A stretch of DNA of 64,000 bases. Source: Roseibium limicola. GTDB lineage: Bacteria; Pseudomonadota; Alphaproteobacteria; Rhizobiales; Stappiaceae. Each line of letters starts with the position of its first letter. Position 1 is the stretch's first letter. The notes under the pieces were generated by a model, which was not told the DNA's origin, did not search any database, and saw only the letters and a list, made by a program, of their open reading frames with translations. The stretch spans positions 310,001 through 374,000 of the forward strand of contig NZ_JAFLNF010000001.1 in assembly GCF_017313085.1 (NCBI RefSeq), written 5' to 3'. This document shows positions 53,638 to 62,635 of this stretch, in pieces. The position numbers and the translations under genes are program-made.

Positions 53638-53817
53638 CTAGTACTGACCGTCAAACAGGTCGACCAGCGCCCGGGTCATGAGGAAGACCAGTCGTCGGCG
53701 CCGCAAATGCTCGGGCCGTTCATAGATGTGGCACCGCTGGCAGAGCGCCCGGAGATTCCGCTGGTCATTATAAGCGAGCGAGCACGTATCGTCGGGATGG
53801 TAGCAAACGGCAAGGAT
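53638..53817 (-). pseudogene. HNH endonuclease-like gene fragment, 5' end lost at IS
   Basis: The minus strand encodes ILAVCYHPDDTC, SLAYNDQRNLRALCQRCHIY, then ERPEHLRRRRLVFLMTRALVDLFDGQY and a TAG stop. The H...N...H spacing with CxxC-like cysteines fits an HNH nuclease tail. The frame stops making sense at the IS left end (53818), and the sequence beyond the IS right end does not continue it recognisably. So this is a truncated gene. Confidence 0.6.
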
Positions 53818-53851
53818 TGAGCTGCTGCCGGTTTCGTGGACACCGAGTTAA
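53818..53851. repeat. IS left inverted repeat
   Basis: Begins TGAGCTGCTGCCGGTTT and ends GACACCGAGTTAA; pairs with 54936-54969 at 31 of 34 positions. Confidence 0.88.
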
Positions 53852-53861
53852 GGTGCTTGCA

Positions 53862-54147
53862 ATGAAGGAAGTTCAGCCGCGAATACAAGCTTGAGGCGGT
53901 GAAATTGGTGCGGGAGCGCGGCGTCAGTGTTGCGCAAGCAGCCCGCGATCTGGATGTCCATGAGAATGTGCTGCGCAAGTGGGTTAAGGACTATGGCTCT
54001 GACCCGGCGCAGGCTTTTCCTGGCCACGGGCAGATGAAGCCTGAGCAGCTCGAAATCGTGAGGTTGCGCAAGGAAATCGCCAAACTTAAGGCGGAGCGTG
54101 ACATCCTAAAAAAGGCCGCCGCCTACTTTGCCAAGGACGTGATATGA
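53862..54147 (+). pseudogene. IS3-family transposase orfA, frameshifted near its start
   Basis: The frame encodes RKFSREYKLEAVKLVRERGV, SVAQAARDLDVHENVLRKWV and RLRKEIAKLKAERDILKKAA, the helix-turn-helix plus leucine-zipper of IS3 orfA. The natural ATG at 53862 is out of frame with it (ATGAAGGAAGTTC; about two bases are missing relative to the usual MK[R/K]KF start), and an in-frame TGA precedes the good frame. A GTG at 53899 could still start a shortened protein. Confidence 0.75.
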
Positions 54148-54939
54148 AGTTCGCGTTCCGGCTTCCATGCCTGGCTTAATGGTTCTCCGAGCCAACATGC
54201 CCGGTATGACGAGGTTCTGCTCGACAAGATCAAAGGCAGATTCAAGGACAGTGACCGCACCTACGGCGCCCGGCGTGTCTGGCATGACCTCCTTGCCGAA
54301 GGGCTCTTCTGTGGTCTGCATCGTGTCGAGCAGCTCATGCGCGGCAATGCATTGAGAGCAAGGCCGAGACGGCGTGGCTTGCCGAAGGATGGTGGTGAGC
54401 GTTCGCTCATTATACCGAATATTCTGGATCGTCAGTTTGCAGCAGACCGACCGAACCAGAAGTGGGTGGCCGACTTTACCTATCTATGGACGGCTGAGGG
54501 CTGGCTCTATGTGGCCGCCGTCATCGACCTGTTCTCTCGCCGTGTCGTGGGTTGGTCAATGAACAACAGCATGACCTCTCAGCTCGTGACCGACGCGCTG
54601 ATCATGGCCATCTGGCGCAGAGGCAAGCCGGATGCGCTGCTGCATCACTCGGATCAGGGCACCCAATACACCAGCGAGCAATTCCAGCGCCTCATGGCCG
54701 ACCATGGTATCGCCTGCTCGATGAGCCGGTCTGACAATGTCTGGGATAACGCTGCGATGGAAAGCTTCTTCTCATCTCTGAAAACTGAAAGGACAGCCCG
54801 CAAGATCTACAGAACTCGAGACCACGCCAGGGCAGACGTGTTCGACTACATCGAGCGCTTCTACAATCCAAAGCGTCGACACTCGACACTGGGGTATCTC
54901 AGCCAGATGGAATTTGAAAACAAGGTCGGATTAGCTTAA
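54144..54939 (+). pseudogene. IS3-family transposase orfB, internal deletion and frameshift
   Basis: ATGA overlap with orfA. It begins MKFAF, then changes frame; the frame resumes at FHAWLNGSPSQHARYDEVLL, so about 20 codons around the start (roughly IAKHRG...VSRSG in relatives) are deleted. The catalytic core is intact: WVADFTYLWT (first D), HHSDQGTQYTS (second D), SDNVWDNAAMESFFSSLK (E). The stop codon lies inside the right inverted repeat. Confidence 0.8.
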
Positions 54940-54969
54940 CTCGGTGTCCGAAAAACCGGCAGCAGCTCA
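54936..54969. repeat. IS right inverted repeat
   Basis: Complement of the left repeat with 3 differences in the central four bases; ends AGCAGCTCA. Confidence 0.88.
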
Positions 54970-55136
54970 ACACCGCCAATAACGTTAGCTGCAAGCTCAA
55001 AGAGCGAGATAACGCCAACGGTACGAGCATATCTTCAGTCGCGTGAACAGGTACGCCTCGCCCGCAACCCGGCACCTTGACATGCTGGGGCAACGGCGGT
55101 TTCATTTTTTGATGATTGGACCTCGCAGACTCAAAC

Positions 55137-55688
55137 ATGACCACCAAACAAAACGCTATCGAGTATCTAAAAGACCACATCGGCATTCTTGCCACTGATG
55201 AGAAGCGATTTGGGCCTCACCGAGCTATGCAACAATTCGGCTCTGAGTTTCGCCCCAGATTGGATGCTTCGTCTCGGCTACCTCGCGGCGCGACCAAGTC
55301 ATGTTACGCCAACGCCACTGCTTATGCCGTCACTCATCGCAATCTGTTCTATTCTGAGGGATATGCCCTCGATCCCGAATTCTCACTACCGTTTCAGCAT
55401 GCTTGGCTTGTTGATGAAGCCGGCGAAGTGATTGACCCGACTTGGAAGGACGCAGAACAACACGTCTATTTCGGCATCACGTTCAGAGCGGACTTTCTTA
55501 CCGAAATGCTGAAACACAGTGAGGACGAGTGCGGACTACTCGCGAACCAGAGGCTTATGCGAAAGCATTATTCCACCCCAGAGCTCCTGAGCGCTGGTGT
55601 GCTGCCGAAGTCTGAACTGCCTATCGCTGGTTCTTCTTGCCCCAATTTAAAAGCACCACTCTCGCTTCAGAATCTGAGCCAGCGCTAG
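55137..55688 (+). CDS. phage-type protein with Cys-His-Asp hydrolase pattern
   Basis: 183 residues from the ATG at 55137 (MTTKQNAIEYLKDHIG). KSCYANATAYAVTHRNLFYSEGYAL, then PFQHAWLVDEAGEVIDPTW, gives a Cys, His and Asp in the order of transglutaminase-like or papain-like cysteine hydrolases. I recall the pattern (CxxNA ... EGYA ... HAW ... DPTW) from phage and island proteins of unknown function. No partner is evident. It follows the IS remnant by 167 bases. Confidence 0.65.
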   Translation: MTTKQNAIEYLKDHIGILATDEKRFGPHRAMQQFGSEFRPRLDASSRLPRGATKSCYANATAYAVTHRNLFYSEGYALDPEFSLPFQHAWLVDEAGEVIDPTWKDAEQHVYFGITFRADFLTEMLKHSEDECGLLANQRLMRKHYSTPELLSAGVLPKSELPIAGSSCPNLKAPLSLQNLSQR

Positions 55689-56147
55689 AAAGATTTCGGG
55701 GACACTCCCCGTCGCGGAGTAGATGGGAGAAAGGCGGGCAGAAACGTTTTCGCGGTCTGCAGGAATGACAGGAATGCGCCGGAAACAGACTGTAGGCTAC
55801 GCGACGCCGAACATCACAGTTCTTAACGTCTAGGTCTGAGTTCCAAAGCAGCGGTCCACCATGCAGAGCGGTACAAGTGCGGTGCGGAAGAGGTGTTGCT
55901 CGAGATCATCCGAGAGCGGTAACCCACCCGCAGGCATGTGCGCAAACACCAATAAAAAGAGCGCCTGAATGGTCAAGACTTCCGGCTGTGGCTATTCATC
56001 TCGGGAAACGGATCGAAGCGGCTGGTTTGGATAACGTTCTGTTGATCCGAGCTCCGATGCCGGTCGCAAAAAAATTGTAACAACAACCCTAAGCTGCTAT
56101 GTGTCCGGTTTAATAATCGCATGTTTCACGGATATTGCGGGTAGGCC
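55689..56147. other. gene-poor stretch before the ABC-3C operon
   Basis: About 460 bases with several short, unpersuasive frames. A small hairpin GGGGA/TCCCC lies at about 55698-55710. The last 60 bases, AT-rich, probably contain the ABC-3C promoter. Confidence 0.45.
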
Positions 56148-57362
56148 ATGAGCGGAAAGTCGCGGGTCGATACGACAAATGCAGCTGATAAATCTATCGG
56201 TTTCGATTACCAATACTATTACTTTCTCAATGAACTGTTGAACCTCAAAACCGGTCAAATGGTAGGTCTGGAGTTCCTGGACGACGTCCACGTTCGACGC
56301 CCCGATGGCTCAAATATGCTTATCCAGGTCAAGCACACCGTCCAGAAAAACGCACAGGGTCAGGCCATCAATCTTACGACGATGGATCATGATCTCTGGA
56401 AGTCGATTTCGAACTGGTGCAAGCTCATCACCGACCCTTTGGACGGGCGCAAGGACGTTGCGCCGCAACTGGCCTTCCTCAAGCAGACCAGCTTTCTCCT
56501 CGCATCCAACAAGTTGGGGAACGGCAACAACACCTTCCTGGCTTCATTCGAGGCCTTCTCGGCCAGCACCAAAAGCCACGCCGAGCTCGTGGCTGATATC
56601 GAGACGCTAAAAGGCAAAAGCAAGGACATTGTGCTTCAAGCCTACATGGCCGAGTTGCTGCTACTCGATGTAAATGTTTCCAAGGCATTTTTCGAGCGTT
56701 TAGCGTTTGCTTTGGGGAAGGACGAGATCATCGACCTGTGCAAGGCCTCCATCGCTGAAAAGCAGATACATCCGAAACGCGTCGACGACGTTTTCAGCGT
56801 CGTCGACTCCGAGGTCCGACAGCACTCCTTCGCCACGGTCAAGGCGGGGGACAAGATCGAGATTAGTTTCGACGAATTCAACCGGAGATACCGGCGTCAT
56901 TTCGACAGGGGCCGGAGCGGCGAACTGATCTTTAGAGACTTCAATCCGGTCCTGCCGGACCATCTATCTGACCAGACTTTCATTAGGCAACTTGTTGACA
57001 TCGAGGACATCGACGCGGACGCCATCGAGTCCCATTCTGCGTTCACTACGCGTCGATTGAATTTCCGTAACAACCTCGAACGACTTCGCAATGACGGAGA
57101 GATTGGGCAGCCGGACATCGACGCCATGGAGGATGAAGCAGGTCTCATGTGGGAAAACCAGTTCCGGCATGCGCATTCTGGTCAATTAGCTCCCCCTGAC
57201 GAACGTGTGCCTGCCCGCGCTATTCTAGGTGACCTACGCTCGAGAAAGCTGAAGCTCGCATCGCAAGAACTTCCACTCGCCTTGAGCAACGGCGGGTTCT
57301 ACGAGCTCTCCGACCGCCCGGTGATCGGCTGGCTGAAGAACTGGAAAGATCGCTACAAGTGA
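56148..57362 (+). CDS. ABC-3C system nuclease/effector component
   Basis: 404 residues. The N-terminal domain has the CAP4-like PD-(D/E)xK nuclease layout: GFDYQYYYFLNELL, Glu42, Asp45/46 (LEFLDDV) and IQVKH at 59-63. The C-terminal part, after about residue 250, ends in a domain (DDFNPVLPDHL-like FRDFNPVLPDHL ... GFYELSDRPVIGWLKNWKDRYK) that fits the C-terminal partner domain of ABC-three-component systems. It would cut DNA once the system is triggered. Its TGA overlaps the GTG of the next gene, the first of two 4-base overlaps. Confidence 0.82.
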   Translation: MSGKSRVDTTNAADKSIGFDYQYYYFLNELLNLKTGQMVGLEFLDDVHVRRPDGSNMLIQVKHTVQKNAQGQAINLTTMDHDLWKSISNWCKLITDPLDGRKDVAPQLAFLKQTSFLLASNKLGNGNNTFLASFEAFSASTKSHAELVADIETLKGKSKDIVLQAYMAELLLLDVNVSKAFFERLAFALGKDEIIDLCKASIAEKQIHPKRVDDVFSVVDSEVRQHSFATVKAGDKIEISFDEFNRRYRRHFDRGRSGELIFRDFNPVLPDHLSDQTFIRQLVDIEDIDADAIESHSAFTTRRLNFRNNLERLRNDGEIGQPDIDAMEDEAGLMWENQFRHAHSGQLAPPDERVPARAILGDLRSRKLKLASQELPLALSNGGFYELSDRPVIGWLKNWKDRYK

Positions 57363-57805
57363 AATTGGATTCGCATTACAACAACCTGGCAATCAATGCG
57401 TTCGCCATCTCTTCCATACTGAACGAAGCCCGCTTCCTGACCATTCCAGAGATCGCGCTGATCCTTCCCATTGTCGCCCATCGCGATACGATGAGGAAGC
57501 TTTCCAACCGCTCCTTTCGCTTCGTGAGCTTCGAGCAATACCTGATCGACAACATCGACCATTTCTACAATTTCAACGATAGGTTTTTGGCCGCCCTCAC
57601 GCCGACGATTAACGCCCTGCAGTTCTTGCTTGAAATTGAAGTTCTCCAATTGGAGGAGAACGGTGCGGCAATCGTGTCCGCATTGCCATTTGATGCTTCC
57701 ATGGGGAGGCGCGCCAAACGCGTTCATCGGGCGTCGGCGAACATCGCTGCCATGATTTCCGGCAATGCCAAGGTTTTCTACCTCAATGCGAGGATCGAAT
57801 TATGA
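57359..57805 (+). CDS. ABC-3C system middle component
   Basis: 148 residues from GTG. It is a small all-alpha/winged-helix-like protein: NNLAINAFAISSILNEARFLTIPEIALILPIVAH ... RRAKRVHRASANIAAMISG. It matches the small middle component that links the ATPase and the effector in ABC-3C operons; the general role is known only from computational work. It overlaps both neighbours by 4 bases (GTGA and ATGA). Confidence 0.8.
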   Translation: MKLDSHYNNLAINAFAISSILNEARFLTIPEIALILPIVAHRDTMRKLSNRSFRFVSFEQYLIDNIDHFYNFNDRFLAALTPTINALQFLLEIEVLQLEENGAAIVSALPFDASMGRRAKRVHRASANIAAMISGNAKVFYLNARIEL

Positions 57806-59661
57806 AATTCTACATCGAAAGCCTTCAGCTCTGGCTGAAGAGCGGTCGACGGCGCACCGTTTCATTTCTGCCGAACAAGGTCAACGTTATCACTGGCGAC
57901 AGCCACACCGGCAAGACGGCGATCTTGGACATCTTCGACTACTGCTTCTTCGCTAGCAAGCATCGGATCTCCGAGAGCATCATCAACGAGAACGTCGCTT
58001 GGTATGGCCTGCGTATCCATCTGGACGACAAGGTCTACCTAATTGCGAGACGTGCGCCGACCGGGACGACACCGTCTACCAACTACCATTTCTCGGCAAC
58101 GGGCGAAATACCTGAAACTCAGCCAAGCGCGAATATCAGCGAAAGCGTATTGAAGAAGTTGTTGAGCGCCGATTTCGGTATCGACCAAGACGTGAAAATC
58201 CCGTTTGGCGGAAGGACACTCAGGGCGAATTCCCGGGTTTCGCTCAGATACTTCCTGCTCTTCAACACGATCTCTCAGGACATCATCACGCATAGCGACC
58301 AGTTCTTCGACAAACAGAACCAGTCCCGCTACCAGGAAGCGTTGCCACGCATCTTCGACATGGCTGTGGGAATCGACACTGTCGAGAACATATTAAAACG
58401 GGAGAAACGGACAGAACTGGAGCGTAGTCTCGCCCGCCAACAAAGACTGCTGGCGAAAACGGAGGAAAAGCGGGTGCAGTTCAACGCGCAGTTAACCGAA
58501 ACAGTCGCCCGAGCCAAAGGTTTCGGTTTGATAGCCGACGATCCTGACGTCGATGCGTCAGTCGTTGCCTTGCGGCATATCGTGAGAGATGGCGATAGCG
58601 GCAGTGACTTGCATGTGTCGGCGAAACACGAGGAGCTTTCCTCCGAGATTTATCGCATCGCCCGAAAGATCAAAGGGCTCACACGGTTCATTGCGGAATA
58701 TGAGAGCCACAAGTCGACCCTTAAGGAGACAGAGGACAGCCTGCGGCCCGTTGAATACCTGATCAGTAATTTCGAGGAGACGGTTAGGACGTCGGTATTC
58801 GATGAAATCCTCGCAAACCTCTCCCTGGGACTCAGGGAAATTAAAGCAGCAACTGTCGCGAAGACGCCCCTGGACAGCAATATTACCGAGATCCTGAAGG
58901 GGCTGAGAGCTCAGCACGATAACCTGATAAATCAGCTAAAAGCCCTGCCTGCCGAGATGGAAGGCTTAGAGAACGATAAGGCGAAATATCTCTTCATTGG
59001 CGAGACAAAGGCAAAGCTAGAGCTCTACGGCGACGTAGAGGCCGATGCGATCTCCGACAACAGCGATCTGATCGCAAGCTTGGAATCTCAAATCGAAGAC
59101 CTGATTGTCGAATCCGTCGAGGAACGGAAAGAGCTGTTTATCAAGGCCTTGGATGAAGCGATTCAGGACTACATTTCTTTGACTAAGGCGGCGCTCGGGA
59201 ACTACGGAAACTATCGTTCCGCATTCAACTACTCGGAAAAGAAGCTTCACCTTCGCAAACCCAAGACAACTTCGACCGAAAATGTTGGTAGTAGCTCTAA
59301 CCATATGTTCCTCCACCTCTTCCTGTTCCTGGGTTTGCATGAACTGATATTACGGAATGGTGGAAGCCACGTGGCTCCGTTTCTTATCATCGACCAGTTC
59401 TCCCGACCTTACTGGGGCGAGGATGATCAGGCAGAGCAGGCCGCGAAAGAGGATGTTGCCGAAAGTGACGTTGCGAAGGTCAAGCTCGCATTGGAGCTTC
59501 TGGACAGCTTCATCGGCGTCGCGAACGAAATGGACAAAGAATTCCAGATGATCGTTTTCGAGCACATCAAACCGCGATACTGGGATGGTTTGGAGAATGT
59601 ACACCTTGTTGAAGTCTTTCGTGACGGAAACGCCTTGCTCCCCCTCTCTGAGCTGGGCTAG
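57802..59661 (+). CDS. ABC-3C system ATPase (DUF3732, Rad50-like)
   Basis: 619 residues. Walker A GDSHTGKT at 32-39 begins after a Rad50-like N-terminal strand; a long coiled coil runs about 190-500 (ERSLARQQRLLAKTEEKRVQ, EELSSEIYRIARKIKGL); Walker B is FLIIDQFSRPYW near residue 525, the DUF3732 signature, and a final FEHIKPRYW precedes the end. It would sense nucleic-acid structures and gate the nuclease component. The ATG overlaps the stop of the middle component by 4 bases. Confidence 0.88.
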   Translation: MKFYIESLQLWLKSGRRRTVSFLPNKVNVITGDSHTGKTAILDIFDYCFFASKHRISESIINENVAWYGLRIHLDDKVYLIARRAPTGTTPSTNYHFSATGEIPETQPSANISESVLKKLLSADFGIDQDVKIPFGGRTLRANSRVSLRYFLLFNTISQDIITHSDQFFDKQNQSRYQEALPRIFDMAVGIDTVENILKREKRTELERSLARQQRLLAKTEEKRVQFNAQLTETVARAKGFGLIADDPDVDASVVALRHIVRDGDSGSDLHVSAKHEELSSEIYRIARKIKGLTRFIAEYESHKSTLKETEDSLRPVEYLISNFEETVRTSVFDEILANLSLGLREIKAATVAKTPLDSNITEILKGLRAQHDNLINQLKALPAEMEGLENDKAKYLFIGETKAKLELYGDVEADAISDNSDLIASLESQIEDLIVESVEERKELFIKALDEAIQDYISLTKAALGNYGNYRSAFNYSEKKLHLRKPKTTSTENVGSSSNHMFLHLFLFLGLHELILRNGGSHVAPFLIIDQFSRPYWGEDDQAEQAAKEDVAESDVAKVKLALELLDSFIGVANEMDKEFQMIVFEHIKPRYWDGLENVHLVEVFRDGNALLPLSELG

Positions 59662-60522
59662 CGAAAATGACGCGGCCACTCCTTTGCGGACGCCAAAGAC
59701 CACACTCGGATCAGTCCTCAATACGCCTCTATTGGTTTAGCCAGGTAAGCGAAGTTGAGTTCCCGGGCTATCCGGGACTACTGCATGGCTTCGGACCCAG
59801 CACTCGCAAGGCCGCCAACGGATAGGTGGCGAATTCGGTTGACTTCTGGGCGAGGCAATGAAGCGAGAACCCAAAGGATATCCCCGCACACCTCCTTTTG
59901 GCCACCGGCGACGAGGCCCCACCACGAGGAAGGTCTGCTCTTGGGTGCACGCCACGACGGCATTCACGTCTGAATGAGGGCGCTTAGGGGGAATAATGTC
60001 GGCTGTGCGCGCCGGAGATTCAATCATCTTCAACCCGGATGTGTTCGCGACTTCGACGACGAATCTCGATGGGCGAGTGGATGAAAACATCAGGTGGATC
60101 TCCGAGTTTGCGCGGGTGAAGCCCACTTAGAAAAGGCGATGGTGTTCGATGATGTCCCTTGGTGTCGGATTGGATCAAACAAAGTCCCACCAATATTAAC
60201 CTGGCGGCACAGCAACGATTGGCTTTGGTCGTGAACGATGCTAGCCGATGTCCGCTCCTGGGAGGCGACTAGGATGCGAGCAATGACCAGATTGGGAACG
60301 CAAAGAGGTTACTCGCTTGGCGAAGAACATACGACGGAACCCAGTCGCAATTGGGCACTCTATCCGAATTGTTTTGAACCGAAGCCTTCCCCGCCCGGGT
60401 TTCTCATAACGTACCATTCGGAACCTGCCTAGCACCTGGATTTATTTGTCCAAGTGGCCGACCAGCGGTCTATAAGAGGTTTTTACTCTGCCGAGGCTAA
60501 ACTGATGCAAGGAACTTTGCAT
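59662..60522. other. 860-base gene-poor stretch between two conflict systems
   Basis: Frames run through on both strands (one of 129 residues on the minus strand at 59737-60126), but none has a convincing ribosome site, domain or length. A stretch around 60165-60270 reads like protein (SDWIKQSPTNINLAAQQRLALVVNDASR) without a proper start. It may be decayed coding sequence. No repeats or RNA genes seen. Confidence 0.5.
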
Positions 60523-62460
60523 TCACACCGCCTTCTGAAGGTCTTGGCCGTTCGCGGAAATAATCTCCAGCACCTCCCTACCCTCAAGTTTGTGTTTTTG
60601 CATCAGGGCGTCGGCGAGCGCGTGATGTGCAGATACGTTCTCCTCCAGAACCGCGCGTGCATCTTCGTAAGCCGTTACCAGCGTATTCTCGACCCGTCGG
60701 CGCAGGGCGTGATCCGTGAGCAGGATTTCACGAACTTGTCGGGACCCACTCGAAACCAGGTGCAAAAGGTTGCCTCCAAAACCGAAGCTGGCTTCCATCT
60801 CGGTCGCGACCTTCGTAGCTGAAGCCAGATCGGACCCTATGGATCCACCACCCCCGTCAGCGATTTCACCTAAGATCAACTCTTCGGCAGCAAGACCCGC
60901 CAGATGCACCATCAGCTGTGCCTCATAGTCACTGCGTGTCCGAGCCTTCAACGTCGAGCTCAACACCTCCAGAGCTCCAGCCTCACGCCGCGCTTTAGAT
61001 TCTGAAAGCTTTGGTTCAATCCGGAGCCGCACAATTTCGCCATCTCCGACCTTGGCTTGCAGGATGGCATGTCCTGCTTCGTGGACAGCAATTCGCCGTA
61101 GGTCTTCCTGTCTGAATGCAAATTGTTTGGGAAGTCTGGAGGCAAGGTCACCAAATTTAAGGTGCCTTTTTTCCTTACGAGCTGCCCGGCGGGCATCACG
61201 CACAAACTTTTCGATGTCCGCTCCCGAAAATCCTTCTAGACGGCCAGCGATGTCAGACAGGCAATCGTCCGCCAGCGCACCCTTCAAATGCCAACGCAAA
61301 ATCTGCTCGCACGCCGAACGGTCGGGCAGCGGGATGTAGATTGTCTGTTCCAAACGTCCCGGTCTCAGGAAAGCGGGGTCGATAAGCTCTGGGTGATTGC
61401 ACGCGGCAATGACAACGATGCCTTCCCGGCCCTCAACACCGTCGAGGCACTCAAGCAGTCCGTTGATTTTCTCTACGACGTAAAGAGCATTATCTCCACG
61501 GACGGTCCCGCGATCACCGACAGAATCGAATTCATCGAGAAACAGAATGCACGGCGCTTTTTTTCGTGCGTCGGAAAATGTTCGTCGCATGGCTTTCAGA
61601 AGGTCCCCCAAATGACCCGCCGCCTGCCATTGAGCAAGTGAGGTGGCTACAAGCTCTATGCCGCAGCTGCGAGCAAGCGCCTTGGCATACGTTGTCTTGC
61701 CTGTCCCCGGAGGTCCGGCGACGAGTACTCCGCGATTCACCTCCGACCATGGCAGCTCTCCAGCGCTCCAATCTTTAAGATCAGCCGCAAGCTCTCTGCC
61801 CCAGTCTCCAGCTTCGCCAAGACCTGCAAGGCTTTCAAGCGAGAACATGTCACCAGACTGACTGCGATTGCACTTGGAGTCGTCTGAGGAGATAGCGTCC
61901 AGAACCCTTCTCCAAGACTTGCCTCGAGAAGCAGCCAAGGACAGGTCTAACAGACTGTAGCTCGTCAAGTGCTCGGCTTCTTGAATACTGATGTCTATGC
62001 CGACACAGTAATCAAAAGCGGCTTGGATTTGCCGTGGTGTCGGACCTTCCAGATAAATAATCGCATCAGCGATCTTACGGAGGAGATCAGGAAGATCTTC
62101 TTCTGCCTTCGCAACTGCAAAGATCGCCTTCTTGCCTTGGAGAGCCACTAAAAAACTATCATCGGTGCGTTCACGCTGTCTGTACCTTCCGGCCCCTACC
62201 GGCTCACACTCAAGGACGACTGTGACGGCATTAGAGAACCGGTCTCTTAGCCCTCTCAGGTCAGGGAGACGTAGAAGTGTAAGAGCCTCATCAATTTCAT
62301 CGACAGATGCTTTCTGACCAGAAACGATACCGACCACGGGCGGGAAGGACAGCTTCATCTCTGGCACTTTACGCAAAGCACGGCGAACGATGCAGTGCGT
62401 AAGAAACTGATTGAAACTTGGCTTTTTCTGCCGGAAATAGCAGCGTAGGACGTTGGACAT
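60523..62460 (-). CDS. soluble FtsH-like AAA ATPase with M41 metalloprotease domain
   Basis: 645 residues. The N-terminal ~230 are unlike FtsH and contain no membrane helix. Then AAA: GPPGTGKTT (about 247-255), ILFLDEFDS (about 305), DPAFLRPGRLEQTIYIPLP (Arg fingers). Then M41: VHEAGHAIL (zinc ligands, about 458-466), LAGLAAEELILGEI and GSDLASATKVATEME, where the Asp is the third ligand. All catalytic positions are present. GGAGAG precedes the ATG. It lies 175 bases after the nuclease-like gene on the same strand, and probably unfolds or digests a protein target within that pair. Confidence 0.85.
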   Translation of the reverse strand: MSNVLRCYFRQKKPSFNQFLTHCIVRRALRKVPEMKLSFPPVVGIVSGQKASVDEIDEALTLLRLPDLRGLRDRFSNAVTVVLECEPVGAGRYRQRERTDDSFLVALQGKKAIFAVAKAEEDLPDLLRKIADAIIYLEGPTPRQIQAAFDYCVGIDISIQEAEHLTSYSLLDLSLAASRGKSWRRVLDAISSDDSKCNRSQSGDMFSLESLAGLGEAGDWGRELAADLKDWSAGELPWSEVNRGVLVAGPPGTGKTTYAKALARSCGIELVATSLAQWQAAGHLGDLLKAMRRTFSDARKKAPCILFLDEFDSVGDRGTVRGDNALYVVEKINGLLECLDGVEGREGIVVIAACNHPELIDPAFLRPGRLEQTIYIPLPDRSACEQILRWHLKGALADDCLSDIAGRLEGFSGADIEKFVRDARRAARKEKRHLKFGDLASRLPKQFAFRQEDLRRIAVHEAGHAILQAKVGDGEIVRLRIEPKLSESKARREAGALEVLSSTLKARTRSDYEAQLMVHLAGLAAEELILGEIADGGGGSIGSDLASATKVATEMEASFGFGGNLLHLVSSGSRQVREILLTDHALRRRVENTLVTAYEDARAVLEENVSAHHALADALMQKHKLEGREVLEIISANGQDLQKAV

Positions 62461-62635
62461 AACTCTCCTGCTCCCGCTGAAGGATCTCCAGGCGGGATTA
62501 AATGGTTCAAAATATTTTGGGCTATTGGCCTACCGAGTTTCGTCCGGCGTCAGGCCGTTTGATCATTCCAGCGTTCTCAAACTAGAAACATTCGTCACGC
62601 CCAGAATAGCGGCTTTTAGCCGCGAGCTCCTCAGC

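Larger units (their letters stand above)
53818..54969 (+). mobile_element. IS3-family element, decayed
   Basis: About 1,152 bases bounded by 34-base inverted repeats that match at 31 positions and begin TGAGCTGCTGCCGG. Inside are orfA and orfB of an IS3-type transposase, both damaged. The flanking bases (GGATT and ACACC) show no target duplication, so one side has probably been rearranged since insertion. Confidence 0.88.

Noticed and set aside
55877-56080. 67-residue plus-strand frame before the ABC-3C operon
   Set aside because: It has weak composition and no ribosome site or family; it is more likely noise in a gene-poor stretch.
59737-60126. 129-residue minus-strand frame in the gene-poor region
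   Set aside because: There is no ribosome site and no recognisable domain, and a plus-strand frame overlaps it.
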